A stretch of 64,000 bases of DNA from CAVXFB01 sp963760935 (GCA_963760935.1 CAVXFB010000001.1:49464-113463); one strand, 5' to 3'; counted from the stretch's first letter, positions 7,941 through 16,596 are shown. The notes: generated by a model not told the origin, from the sequence alone. Numbers and translations are program-made.

Positions 7941-10205
7941 ATGATCGCAGCTATGACTTCTTCCGCCCGCATCGCCGCACTCATTTTGGCTTTGGTCGCG
8001 TGCTGGCCAACGCTGGTCTTCGCGCAGCGGCCCGCTGCCGTGAAGGCCGATGCGAATGCAACGAATGACGCGGACCAGACTAACGAGGACGTCGCGCCGC
8101 CAGATTCGGCGGTGGCCGCTATCCTGGCCGCCAAGCCGACCACGCCGGCCGAGTGCGTGCAGGCGGCAAAGACGCTCGTCGATCTGGGGCACATGGATGT
8201 GGCGAAGAAATTGCTCAAGCAAGTAGTCGACGCCAAGTTGCCGTCCGCACAATTGGCCGAGTTGGGTCAACAGTTCGGCGCTGCAATGTTCATCGACTTG
8301 GGCAGTCGACCCTCGCTGCAGCCCGAGGCCAAACAGTTGGCGGATGCGGTACTAAGCGCCCGCAAAGCCCAGTTGGAGGACACTAAGCGGATCGATGGTC
8401 TAATCCAGCAGCTTCAGGACCCGGACGAGGAGAAACGTATCGCAGCCTTGGCCGGTTTGCAGGAGGCACGAACGGCGGCCATCGGGCCCCTACTGTCGGT
8501 TTTGGCTGATCCGGCGCGTGCGGCCGAGCATGCGAACGTCCGCACGGTGCTGGCCACGATGGGCAGCGTTTCGCGCGGACCGCTGTTGGCCGTTCTTGAC
8601 ACGGCAGATGCGAAGCTGAAAGTCCAGGCGATCTTGGCGCTCGAAGAGATGAACAGCCCCAAGGCGGTCCTACCGCTGTTGGAGCCGAGTCTGTCGGCGA
8701 AGTCAGATGCCGAGGTGCGACAAACGGCCACAGCCGCGCTCCGCCGACTCACCGGCAGCGAACCAAGTCGTCCAGAGGCGATTAAGTTGCTTGCGGATGC
8801 CGCCAAGAACTACTTCGACCGCCGGCAGCCGATCGAAGGCGTGGCCGACGAGCGCGTCGAGATATGGAGTTGGGATGAGGCCAAGCGGCGTTGCATTGCC
8901 CAGAGCGGCACGCCGGAAGACGCCGCCCGCTACTGGGCCGCGCGTTATGCTCGCAACGCCTATAGCATCGACGGCAACGATCCGGCGATTCGCCGGCTGT
9001 ATCTTGCCACGATGCTCGACGCGGCCGCTTATGCCAACGGGTTGGATCGCCCGTGGGACGAAAACAGCGCAGTCTCGACCAAGGCGAAACGCTTTGGCCC
9101 CAAGACATTGGACGACGTGCTTGCATACTCGATAGAGCATCAGCATCCGGCCGCGGCGACGGCTGCGGCCCGCCTGCTCGGCGCGATCGGCAGCGCTTCC
9201 GAACTTCTGTATCAAGGCGACAAACCGTCGCCGCTGGTGCGAGCTCTTCAAGACCCCGATCGCCGGCTGCGGATGGCCGCTTTGCAGGCGATCGTGCGGT
9301 TGCAGCCCTCAAGGCCGTATGCCGGATCGAGCCGCGTACCGGCCGCGTTGGCTTACTTTGCGGCCAGCAGCGGCATGCGCCGAGCAATCGTTGCAGCAAC
9401 GAATATCGAACAATCGCGCGATATGGCCGGCATGCTGGCAACCGCAGGTCTCGAAACCGACACGGCGGCGACGGGCGCCGAACTGCTTCGCCAGGCGACG
9501 CGTTCGCCCGACTACGAAGTGGCCTGGATTGACGTTTCGATCAATCACCCGGAAATCGGCACCGTCTTGCAGGAACTGCGACGCGACCCGCGTACCGCCA
9601 CACTTCCCATCGGAGTATTGGCGCGCAGCGGGCAGTTTGAATTGGCCGACCATATGGCGCGGCTGGACCCGATGGCCAAGGCCTTTGCGCGGCCGCACGA
9701 TCTCCAGGCTTTTCGTTGGCAACTGCAACAATTGACAGCCCTGGCGCCGTCGGAATTCGTCGATTTTGCCATCCGGCAGCAGCAGGCGAGCGAGGCCCTG
9801 GACTTGCTGGCCGAGTTGAGCCGATCGTCGAGCAAAATCTACGATCTGCGAGGCGTTCAAAGCTCTGTGCTTGCGGCCCTATACAATCCTAAGCTTGCCA
9901 TCAAGGCCGTGACGGTGCTCGCCAGTCTGAATTCCGCTGCCGTGCAACGGGCTTTGGTGGACATTGCCAGCCGCTTTACTAATCCGTTGGAGTTGCGGCA
10001 AGCCGCCGCGACGGCATTCCGTGAAAACACCGAAAAATATGGCATCCTGCTCACAATCCCCGAAATTGAGCAACAGTACCGTCGCTACAACGACAGTAAG
10101 ACGCAGGACGCCGCCACACAACGCGTATTGGGACTGATCCTCGATTGCCTCGAAGCGCGCGCGGGCGTAAACAGCCGCGATCGAGCGTCCGGGCAGAGAC
10201 CATAA
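7941..10205 (+). CDS. Secreted HEAT-repeat protein with a receiver-like segment
   Basis: About 754 residues. An N-terminal signal peptide (RIAALILALVACWPTLVFA, likely cut before Q) sends it across the membrane. Residues about 140-270 and 405-450 hold HEAT-like alpha repeats (patterns such as DPDRRLRMAALQAIVRL). From about 470 to 590 the sequence RRAIVAATN, then VAWIDVSIN, then a TLPIGVLAR strand resembles a response-regulator receiver fold; an Asp is kept in the third strand but the acidic pair of the first strand is missing, so phosphorylation is doubtful. The role is unknown; HEAT repeats suggest a protein-binding scaffold. The start could also be GTG 7911 or ATG 7953. It is 54 bases before a sigma-54 activator on the same strand. 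Confidence 0.75.
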   Translation: MIAAMTSSARIAALILALVACWPTLVFAQRPAAVKADANATNDADQTNEDVAPPDSAVAAILAAKPTTPAECVQAAKTLVDLGHMDVAKKLLKQVVDAKLPSAQLAELGQQFGAAMFIDLGSRPSLQPEAKQLADAVLSARKAQLEDTKRIDGLIQQLQDPDEEKRIAALAGLQEARTAAIGPLLSVLADPARAAEHANVRTVLATMGSVSRGPLLAVLDTADAKLKVQAILALEEMNSPKAVLPLLEPSLSAKSDAEVRQTATAALRRLTGSEPSRPEAIKLLADAAKNYFDRRQPIEGVADERVEIWSWDEAKRRCIAQSGTPEDAARYWAARYARNAYSIDGNDPAIRRLYLATMLDAAAYANGLDRPWDENSAVSTKAKRFGPKTLDDVLAYSIEHQHPAAATAAARLLGAIGSASELLYQGDKPSPLVRALQDPDRRLRMAALQAIVRLQPSRPYAGSSRVPAALAYFAASSGMRRAIVAATNIEQSRDMAGMLATAGLETDTAATGAELLRQATRSPDYEVAWIDVSINHPEIGTVLQELRRDPRTATLPIGVLARSGQFELADHMARLDPMAKAFARPHDLQAFRWQLQQLTALAPSEFVDFAIRQQQASEALDLLAELSRSSSKIYDLRGVQSSVLAALYNPKLAIKAVTVLASLNSAAVQRALVDIASRFTNPLELRQAAATAFRENTEKYGILLTIPEIEQQYRRYNDSKTQDAATQRVLGLILDCLEARAGVNSRDRASGQRP

Positions 10206-10259
10206 CAACATGGGGTGCGTTTCACGCGCCCTGAAAAATATCTTCAATCCTTTCGCGCT

Positions 10260-11318
10260 ATGGTTCGCATCCCACCGAGCATTGATTCAAGCGAGACCGG
10301 CCCGCCGATCCCCAACCTGATCGGGTCGGGTCCCGCGATGGAAGACGTGTATCGCCTTACGCGCCAGGTTGCCCGATCGAATGCTTCGGTGCTGCTGCTA
10401 GGCGAAACCGGAACGGGCAAGGAACTGATCGCAAAGGCCATCCACCGTCTCAGCCCGCGGGGCAGCGGCCCGTTCATCCGCGTCAATTGTGGGGCGTTGG
10501 CCGAAAACTTGCTGGAAAGCGAGCTGTTCGGGCACGTTCGCGGCGCGTTTACCGGCGCTATCGACAACCGAACTGGCCGCTTCGAGGCCGCCCACACCGG
10601 CACGGTCTTCCTCGATGAGATCAACTCGACCACGCCGAAGCTGCAACTGAAGCTGCTGCGCATGCTCCAAGAGCACGAGTTCGAGCGGGTCGGAGATACG
10701 CAAACGATCCGCGTCGATACCCGGGTCGTCGCCGCCAGCAATCGCGACCTGCTCGAGGAGACCGAGGCCGGCCGATTTCGCGAAGATCTTTATTATCGTC
10801 TGAATGTCGTCTCGATCTATCTGCCGCCATTGCGCGAGCGTCGCGAGGACATTCCGGAACTGGTGAGCCATTTCCTCAAGATCTACAACGAGGAGAACTT
10901 TCGCCACGTCCCGTACGTCGAGTCGGCGGCCATGCAGGCCTTGCAGGATTACTCGTGGCCGGGCAACGTGCGAGAGTTGCAGAACTACATCGAACGGGCC
11001 GTCGTGCTCGCCCCCGGCGACGAACTGACCCGCGACCTCTTGCCCGAGGCCGTCCTCGGCGGCAAGCGACGCCGTATCGGCCGACATCGTGGCGCCGACA
11101 TGGAAACGCTTGCCTCGGAACTGGTCGAGCAAGGCATCGAAACGGCGGGCCCCAGCGCCGAGAACCTTTATGCCGCAGTGGTCAACCGGGTGGAACGCGA
11201 GCTGATCGCTCAAGTCATGACCAGTTGCGACAACGTGCAAATCAAAGCCGCCGAGCGCCTTGGCATCAACCGCAATACGCTGCATAAGAAACTGAAGGAA
11301 TACGGGCTGGAAAAGTAG
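10260..11318 (+). CDS. Sigma-54-dependent transcriptional activator without receiver domain
   Basis: AAA+ activator that would remodel RNA polymerase carrying sigma-54. Order: short N-terminus of about 20 residues, AAA+ domain with Walker A GETGTGKE at residue 48, the sigma-54-contacting GAFTGA loop at residue 95, Walker B VFLDEI, the arginine-finger region and RELQNYIERAVVL, then a C-terminal Fis-type helix-turn-helix (AAERLGINRNTLHKKLKEYG). It lacks a receiver or GAF sensing domain, so its activity may be set by a partner protein, as with PspF-like activators. I prefer ATG 10260 to the upstream GTG 10215, since the earlier residues look non-homologous. The upstream HEAT/receiver-like gene is a possible partner but is predicted to be exported. 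Confidence 0.92.
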   Translation: MVRIPPSIDSSETGPPIPNLIGSGPAMEDVYRLTRQVARSNASVLLLGETGTGKELIAKAIHRLSPRGSGPFIRVNCGALAENLLESELFGHVRGAFTGAIDNRTGRFEAAHTGTVFLDEINSTTPKLQLKLLRMLQEHEFERVGDTQTIRVDTRVVAASNRDLLEETEAGRFREDLYYRLNVVSIYLPPLRERREDIPELVSHFLKIYNEENFRHVPYVESAAMQALQDYSWPGNVRELQNYIERAVVLAPGDELTRDLLPEAVLGGKRRRIGRHRGADMETLASELVEQGIETAGPSAENLYAAVVNRVERELIAQVMTSCDNVQIKAAERLGINRNTLHKKLKEYGLEK

Positions 11319-11324
11319 CGCACC

Positions 11325-11618
11325 ATGACTCGCGCTGACGTTCTTCATATCTTGACGACTTGCCAGGGCGAACTTCACCGGAAGTTCGGCGTAAGCTCGT
11401 TGTCGCTGTTTGGCTCCGTGGCACGCGACGAGGCGATCGACGTAAGCGACGTTGATCTGTTGGTCGAATTTGATCGGCCCACCGGCTATTTTGGGTTGAT
11501 AGCGCTGCAAGAATACTTGGAGGGTGCTCTGGGGCGCCGCGTGGACGTTGGCACCGCCGGAAGCCTTAAGCCCCGGCTTCGAGCAAAAGTTCTCCAGGAG
11601 TGCGTTCATGTCGACTAG
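11325..11618 (+). CDS. mntA: MNT-type nucleotidyltransferase, MntA-like antitoxin
   Basis: 97-residue minimal nucleotidyltransferase. The family signature is clear: GSVARDEA followed by SDVDLLVEF, giving the G-S and D-x-D metal-binding residues around 30-50. In studied MntA/HepT pairs the MNT protein modifies (AMPylates) the HepT RNase toxin and blocks it. The downstream gene overlaps by 11 bases and encodes a HepT-like protein, which supports this reading. It starts 6 bases after the sigma-54 activator, so it may share its transcript. Activity is inferred from family. Confidence 0.9.
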   Translation: MTRADVLHILTTCQGELHRKFGVSSLSLFGSVARDEAIDVSDVDLLVEFDRPTGYFGLIALQEYLEGALGRRVDVGTAGSLKPRLRAKVLQECVHVD

Positions 11619-11949
11619 GTCATGGAGAGGGCGCGTCGAGGATATCTTGGAGGCTATTGCCGAAATTCAAGTGTTCACGCGGTCGATGAGGTTTGCTGAT
11701 TTTCGAGACGACGCAAAGACGCTTAAGGCCGTGGCACTGAACTTCGTGATCATCGGAGAGGCGGCGGCGCGAGTTCCTGACGAGGTTGCCGCTGCCCATC
11801 CAGAGATCGCATGGAGGTTCATGCGCGGAATTCGAAACCGACTGGTCCACGACTATTTTTTCATCGACGCGCAAATTGTCTGGGATACGGTCGAAAACGA
11901 TCTTCCCGCCTTGATAGAACCGCTCAACAGTCTTTTGCACGGCGATTGA
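11608..11949 (+). CDS. hepT: HepT-like RNase toxin
   Basis: 113-residue helical protein of the HEPN/DUF86 family. The HEPN active-site motif R-x4-H-x-Y is seen as RNRLVHDYF near residue 90. The N-terminus is MSTRSWRGRVEDILEAI; I chose ATG 11608 because the homologous helix begins there, though the frame is open from 11524. The ATG lies inside the end of the upstream nucleotidyltransferase, which points to translational coupling. Together they form a HEPN/MNT toxin-antitoxin pair, probably for RNA cleavage under stress or phage attack; which substrate it cuts is not visible from sequence. Confidence 0.9.
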   Translation: MSTRSWRGRVEDILEAIAEIQVFTRSMRFADFRDDAKTLKAVALNFVIIGEAAARVPDEVAAAHPEIAWRFMRGIRNRLVHDYFFIDAQIVWDTVENDLPALIEPLNSLLHGD

Positions 11950-11951
11950 CC

Positions 11952-12896
11952 ATGTCCGGCGTAACTACCCTCTGTTTCGCGGCCAGCTATGCTCTGGCGC
12001 TGGTTCTAGAAATCGCACGGCTGATGTTTCGCAGGGGCGTGCGTGGGGCAGTTGTGCTCGGCATCGCTGTGGCGGGGCTCGTGGCTCATTCGGCCTTTCT
12101 TTATTACCGCACGATCAGCGCAACCGGCGTGCCGCTGTCGAGCGAGAAGGACTGGTATCTTGTGGCTGCGTGGGTGTTGGTGGTCGCTTACTTGGGTTTG
12201 GCTATTTTGCATCCCAAAGTTCCCTTTGGCCTGTTTCTGCTGCCGCTCGCCCTGGGCCTGATCGGCGCGGCCCGGTTCTTGGCTCGCGACGAGACGATGG
12301 CTCGCCGGCCGGCTGCCGAAATCTGGGGTGCGATCCATGGCATCTCGATTGTGCTGGCAACCGTCGCCGTGCTCGTCGGATTCGTGGCCGGACTCATGTA
12401 CCTGGGCCAAGTCAGACACCTCAAGGCCAAGCGACCGCTGGCGGGCAATCTGCGGCTGCCGAGTCTCGAATGGCTTCGCCGGGCCAACAGCCGCGCGATC
12501 ACCATATCCGTGGTAATGTTAGGCATCGGCGTGTTGTCCGGCATGGTGCTGAACCGCATTCGTGTGGGCGGCGAGACTCCGCGTTTGCCGTGGAACGATC
12601 CGGTGGTTTTGAGCACGCTGCTGATGTTCTTCTGGTTGTTGGCGGCGGTGGCAATCAACGCCCTTTATCGCCCCGCGCGTCAGGGCCGCAAGGTGGCCTA
12701 TTTGACGTTGGTCAGCTTTGTGTTTCTCGCCATTATGCTGGCCACCGGCTTGTTGATGAACAGCCAACACTGGGGGCGGGAAGTCGAGAGTCGGGAGTCG
12801 AGAGTCCAGAGCAGCAACTCGTCGGGTTCAACTCTTCACTCTCAACACTCGACTCTCGACTCTCGACTTTCCGCCCCCGGAGGCCTGCTATGTTAG
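11952..12896 (+). CDS. CcsA/HemX-like cytochrome c assembly membrane protein
   Basis: About 314 residues with eight or so hydrophobic helices, located in the cytoplasmic membrane. It looks like the CcsA/HemX branch of the heme-handling cytochrome c biogenesis family: the WGAIHG(I)SIVLATVAVLVGFVAG segment with a histidine, and the closing WLLAAVAINALYR helix, fit. The gene overlaps the start of hemA by 7 bases (ATGTTAG), the same order as hemX-hemA in other bacteria, where the protein affects heme supply. The last 35 or so residues (ESRESRVQSSN...) are encoded by an inverted repeat and are probably not functional. Start chosen at ATG 11952, two bases after hepT. Confidence 0.8.
   Translation: MSGVTTLCFAASYALALVLEIARLMFRRGVRGAVVLGIAVAGLVAHSAFLYYRTISATGVPLSSEKDWYLVAAWVLVVAYLGLAILHPKVPFGLFLLPLALGLIGAARFLARDETMARRPAAEIWGAIHGISIVLATVAVLVGFVAGLMYLGQVRHLKAKRPLAGNLRLPSLEWLRRANSRAITISVVMLGIGVLSGMVLNRIRVGGETPRLPWNDPVVLSTLLMFFWLLAAVAINALYRPARQGRKVAYLTLVSFVFLAIMLATGLLMNSQHWGREVESRESRVQSSNSSGSTLHSQHSTLDSRLSAPGGLLC
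12779..12872. repeat. Inverted repeat of GAGAGTCG units at the ccsA-hemA junction
   Basis: GAAGTCGAGAGTCGGGAGTCGAGAGTC (left arm, 12780-12806) is mirrored by CTCTCAACACTCGACTCTCGACTCTCGACTTTC (right arm, about 12839-12871). The arms can form a long imperfect hairpin just before hemA. Because it lies inside the ccsA reading frame it encodes the odd S/R-rich C-terminus. It may be a decaying mobile palindrome or an mRNA structure that modulates hemA translation. Confidence 0.75.
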
Positions 12897-14161
12897 TGCA
12901 GGTTGTCGGCTGCAGCCATCATGGCACGGCGATCACGGTGCGGGAGCGGCTGGCCTTCACGCCCGAGCAAACGCGTGAGGCCCTGGACCACTGGCGGCGG
13001 ATATTTCCGGGCGTCGAGGCCGTGCTTCTATCGACCTGCAACCGCGTGGAGATCTATGCCGCCACCGAGCGCGCCATTGAGCCAACCCTGGATCAGATCG
13101 CCAACTTCCTCGCCCGCTTCCACGGCGTGAACCCGGACGAGGTGATCGAACACCTGTATCAGTACCGTGAAGAGTCGGCGGTGCGGCACCTGTTTACCGT
13201 GGCGGCAAGCCTCGACAGCATGGTCCTCGGTGAGCCGCAAATTCTCTCGCAAGTCAAGCACGCCTACCAGGTGGCCACGGAACAGGACAATACGGGGCCG
13301 CTCATGCACGCCGTCTTTCAGGCGGCGTTGCGCGTTGCGCGACGCGTGGCCGGCGAAACGGCCATCCATCAACGCCGGGTGAGCATTCCCAGCGTTGCCG
13401 TGGCCGACTTCGCCCGGCAGATCTTTGAGCGATTCGACGACAAGCACGCGTTGGTGATTGGCGCCGGCGAAATGGCCGAAGAAACTCTCGGATATGTGAC
13501 CGACGAGGGAGTCACGCAAATCACGGTCATCAATCGGCATTTTGAGCGTGCGCAGACACTTGCCCAACGCTGGAACGGTCAGGCCGTGGCCTGGGAAGAG
13601 TTGCCGAATGCGCTAATGGCCGCCGACCTGATCATCAGCACAACTGCCGCGGGAGAACCGATCGTTACACTTGCCGACTTCGCCGCAGTCACGGCTGAAC
13701 GCGTAGCTCGCCCCTTGCTGATTCTCGATCTGGCCGTGCCGCGAGATTTCGATCCCTCGATCGGCGATCTGCCGGATGTATACCTCTACTCGATCGACGA
13801 CCTCCAGGCGACCTGCCAGCGCAACCGCGCCGAGCGCGACAAGGAGTTGCCGGCGGCGATGCACATTGTCGACCAGGAGACCACCCGCTTCATGGCCGAG
13901 ATGTATCATCGCGCCGTCAGTCCGGTGGTCGAGCGGCTGCGATTTGGCTGGCAGAAGCCCAAGGAAGACGAGCTACAGCGGTTGCTCAACAAGTTGGCGG
14001 ACTTGGACGATCATTCCAAAGACGAAATCCGCCACTCGTTCGATCGGCTGGTGAACAAGCTGTTACATCCGCCGTTGGAGTCGCTGCGCGACGAATCGCG
14101 CAACGGCGTGCCTCGCGGACTGCTCGATGCGCTGGCTCGGCTGTTTCAGTTGAAGGATTGA
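12890..14161 (+). CDS. hemA: Glutamyl-tRNA reductase
   Basis: Reduces glutamyl-tRNA(Glu) to glutamate-1-semialdehyde with NADPH, the first step of C5 tetrapyrrole synthesis. The catalytic cysteine lies in STCNRVEIYA (about residue 50), the substrate-site GEPQILSQVKHAY follows near residue 116, and the NADPH-binding GAGEMAEETL is near residue 191. The C-terminal dimerisation helices end in LDALARLFQLKD. Length 423 is normal. The ATG overlaps the stop of the upstream CcsA-like gene. Heme feedback through the N-terminus is known in some families but not evident here. Confidence 0.96.
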   Translation: MLVQVVGCSHHGTAITVRERLAFTPEQTREALDHWRRIFPGVEAVLLSTCNRVEIYAATERAIEPTLDQIANFLARFHGVNPDEVIEHLYQYREESAVRHLFTVAASLDSMVLGEPQILSQVKHAYQVATEQDNTGPLMHAVFQAALRVARRVAGETAIHQRRVSIPSVAVADFARQIFERFDDKHALVIGAGEMAEETLGYVTDEGVTQITVINRHFERAQTLAQRWNGQAVAWEELPNALMAADLIISTTAAGEPIVTLADFAAVTAERVARPLLILDLAVPRDFDPSIGDLPDVYLYSIDDLQATCQRNRAERDKELPAAMHIVDQETTRFMAEMYHRAVSPVVERLRFGWQKPKEDELQRLLNKLADLDDHSKDEIRHSFDRLVNKLLHPPLESLRDESRNGVPRGLLDALARLFQLKD

Positions 14162-14193
14162 GTGGGCAGGTTAGGTTGCGAGTGAGGGCGCAC

Positions 14194-15372
14194 ATGGAAC
14201 CTTCATCGAGAACACCCGAAGGAGAGTCAAACCGCTGTCCCGTCTGCGGAAAAGCCTTTCGTATCGAGCCATCGCGACCTCCAGGCGATGCTCCCTGCCC
14301 ACATTGTGGTCATCTAGTCTGGTTTGGGCCGAGCCTCGATTCATTTCTCCAGTTATTGCGGCAGAGCGATCTGTTGTCCGACGACCAATTGCTGAGCGTA
14401 TTGGATTGCGTTCGCAACGAGGGCATCGCGGCCCAGAGTTCGAGGACCCTGGCTGAGGCATTGGTTGAGCAGGGGATTCTGACGCCCTGGCAGGCCGACA
14501 TGCTGATAAAGGGCAAGAATCGCGGCTTTCGCTTGGGCCCGTACCGCATTCTTCGGCCCTTGGGCCAGGGTGGCATGTGCAAGGTCTTCTTGGCCGAGCA
14601 CGAGACGATGCGCCGCCGCTGCGCGATCAAAGTCCTGCCCAGCAAGTACCGAGAAGACACCGATCTTCTCAAGCGTTTTCAACTGGAAGCTGTCGCGATC
14701 GCCGCTCTCGATCATCCGAATATCGTCCGCGCCTATGACTTCAACAAGGACGAACGCTACGGGAAGCAGATACCGTACCTGGTGATGGAGTACGTCGAAG
14801 GGCAGGACCTGCGGCGCATGGTCGAAGAACAGGGGCCGTTGGATTATCGCAAGGCGGCCGATTTTGTTTCTCAGGCGGCTGATGGACTGGCACATGCGCA
14901 CATGCACGGTTTCGTGCACCGCGATATCAAGCCGGCCAACTTGCTGGTCGATCCGCAAGGCGTGTTGAAGGTGCTCGATTTGGCGCTGGCTACGTTCGCC
15001 GAAGCCGAGGAGAGTCTCAATGCGGAGGACGGCGGACAATCCGCAGTGGGCACCGCCGACTACGTGGCCCCCGAGCAGGTCACCGATAGCCGCAACGTGG
15101 ATGGCCGTGCCGATATCTACAGTCTCGGGCTCACGTTCTACTTCCTGCTGACCGGGCATCGTCCTTTCCCAAAGTCAACGATCATGGAGCTCCTGATGGC
15201 GCATCGATATGAGAAGCCCGAGCCGATCAGCAATTCACGTCCCGATGTGCCGATGGACTTAGAAGCGATCGTCGACAAGATGACGGCCAAATCACCGTTC
15301 CAACGCTTTCAGTCGGCCAGTGACGTAGCAGCGGCGCTACGTTTGTGGCTGAGCGTATCGGACTGCGACTAG
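14194..15372 (+). CDS. Serine/threonine protein kinase with N-terminal zinc ribbon
   Basis: 392 residues. The N-terminus carries a CPVCG...CPHCGH zinc ribbon (residues 15-42), followed by a helical linker of the planctomycete type (QLLRQSDLLSDDQLLSVL..., EQGILTPWQADMLIKGK), then a Hanks kinase domain from about residue 115. The glycine loop GQGGMCKV, VAIK-type lysine (CAIKVLP), catalytic loop HRDIKPANLL and APE (VAPEQV) are present. The metal-binding DFG is replaced by DLA, so catalysis may be altered although the Asp is kept. There is no transmembrane segment; the kinase is likely cytosolic. I prefer ATG 14194 to the TTG at 14158 that overlaps the hemA stop. Confidence 0.92.
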   Translation: MEPSSRTPEGESNRCPVCGKAFRIEPSRPPGDAPCPHCGHLVWFGPSLDSFLQLLRQSDLLSDDQLLSVLDCVRNEGIAAQSSRTLAEALVEQGILTPWQADMLIKGKNRGFRLGPYRILRPLGQGGMCKVFLAEHETMRRRCAIKVLPSKYREDTDLLKRFQLEAVAIAALDHPNIVRAYDFNKDERYGKQIPYLVMEYVEGQDLRRMVEEQGPLDYRKAADFVSQAADGLAHAHMHGFVHRDIKPANLLVDPQGVLKVLDLALATFAEAEESLNAEDGGQSAVGTADYVAPEQVTDSRNVDGRADIYSLGLTFYFLLTGHRPFPKSTIMELLMAHRYEKPEPISNSRPDVPMDLEAIVDKMTAKSPFQRFQSASDVAAALRLWLSVSDCD

Positions 15373-15438
15373 GCGCAACACACACATTTGTCTGCCATTG
15401 TTGCCGGTTTCGGCGGTCGAGAATGTCTTTCCCAAATC

Positions 15439-15474
15439 CCCCTCACCCTAGCCCTCTCCCGGAGGGAGAGGGGA
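15439..15474. repeat. Dispersed hairpin repeat, copy 2
   Basis: CCCTCTCCC and GGGAGAGGG pair perfectly (15452-15472) around a GGA loop. The element lies between the convergent kinase and hypB genes and provides the last codons of hypB. Copies with the same CCCTCACCCT lead are at 2968 and 39361. Possibly a terminator-like or mobile palindrome. Confidence 0.8.
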
Positions 15475-16132
15475 CATCGCGAGATTTTGCCGCGCATCGC
15501 TCGGCCAGCCACTCGGCGGCGGCGGCGATCCCATCGCCGCGGGTGGCCGACACCTGAAACACGACCGCTTCGGGCGCGAGCCGTAGCATGTCGGCCGTAA
15601 TACGATCGACGTCGAAGTTCAGATGCGGCAACAGGTCGATCTTGGTGATGAACAAGGCATGGGAGCCCTGAAAGATGGCCGGATATTTGACCGCTTTGTC
15701 GTCGCCTTCACTGGTGCTGAGCACGACGATTCGCAGGTGCTCGCCGAGATCGAACCCGGCCGTGCACACAAGGTTGCCGACGTTCTCGATCGCCAACAAA
15801 TCGATGCTTGGCAAGTCGACCGAATCTTGAGCGCTGGCGATCATATTGGCGTCGAGATGGCAGGCGCCCTCGGTATTGATTTGCACCGCCGGCACGCCGA
15901 TCCGCTCCATCCGCTCGGCATCGATCGATCCGGCGATATCGCCTTCGATCACTGCCGGCTTGAGTCGTCCCTTGAGGTGCGCGAAAAGAGCTTCCAGGAG
16001 CGTCGTTTTGCCCGCACCCGGCGAGCCAACGACGTTGACACTGAACACACCCTCTTCGTCCAGCCGGGCCCGATTTTCCTTGGCCAGTTGATCGTTGGCC
16101 TTCAGTATCTTTTTTGCAGCAATGATCTTCAT
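15443..16132 (-). CDS. hypB: Hydrogenase nickel incorporation GTPase HypB
   Basis: SIMIBI-class GTPase that delivers nickel to [NiFe] hydrogenase together with HypA. The P-loop GSPGAGKTT is at about residue 36, followed by EGDIAGSIDAERM, the metal-site region INTEGACHLDA and TKIDLLPHL (base recognition). The His-rich nickel-storage N-terminus seen in many HypB proteins is absent. Its final SRDVPSPSGRGLG is read out of a dispersed hairpin repeat, so the true ancestral end was probably just before. hypA lies 5 bases upstream on the same strand. No hydrogenase structural gene is in the window, so the client enzyme is elsewhere, or the pair serves another nickel enzyme. Confidence 0.95.
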   Translation of the reverse strand: MKIIAAKKILKANDQLAKENRARLDEEGVFSVNVVGSPGAGKTTLLEALFAHLKGRLKPAVIEGDIAGSIDAERMERIGVPAVQINTEGACHLDANMIASAQDSVDLPSIDLLAIENVGNLVCTAGFDLGEHLRIVVLSTSEGDDKAVKYPAIFQGSHALFITKIDLLPHLNFDVDRITADMLRLAPEAVVFQVSATRGDGIAAAAEWLAERCAAKSRDVPSPSGRGLG

Positions 16133-16137
16133 GTTGT

Positions 16138-16485
16138 CTAATCCTCGATGTCAATGCTTTGCAGCATCAGTTCCTGGCCGCCTTCGATCAGTATATCGCT
16201 GCTCCCGCACTGGGGACATTGGACGACGAGTTGATCGATCTCCACTCGCGATCTGCAAGCGCGGCAATTGCAGACGGCCTTGGGTTCTTCGATGACCACT
16301 TCGGCATGCTCGACCCGCGTGCCGGGCGCGAGCAACTGAAATGCAAAGCGAATCGAATCGCTATGAACTCCCGACAACCGGCCGATGCTCAACTCAAGCC
16401 GCAGCACCCGCCCCTCGTGACCGGCCTCGTCCAGCTCCACTTGCACCTGTTCGATCAATGCATCGACGATGGAGAGTTCATGCAT
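16138..16485 (-). CDS. hypA: Hydrogenase/urease nickel metallochaperone HypA
   Basis: 115-residue nickel chaperone. The N-terminal MHE motif that binds nickel is intact, and the zinc site is made by CRAC and CPQC (about residues 74-93). It works with HypB, the next gene, to load nickel into hydrogenase. The spacing of 5 bases to hypB shows an operon. The PII gene lies 111 bases upstream in the same orientation and could be co-transcribed or have its own transcript. Confidence 0.96.
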   Translation of the reverse strand: MHELSIVDALIEQVQVELDEAGHEGRVLRLELSIGRLSGVHSDSIRFAFQLLAPGTRVEHAEVVIEEPKAVCNCRACRSRVEIDQLVVQCPQCGSSDILIEGGQELMLQSIDIED

Positions 16486-16596
16486 CGTGAAGAAGGCTGA
16501 CGGATGAAATGAAAATAACGAGCGACCAAGGGGGATGTCGAAGCAGCCGCACTTCTGGCCCGCCGATCTATTTTACAGCATTCGTCAATCGCGGTC

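Noticed and set aside
12170..12889. Upstream extension of the hemA frame into ccsA
   Set aside because: It is the other frame of ccsA and has no family similarity; hemA homology starts at 12890.
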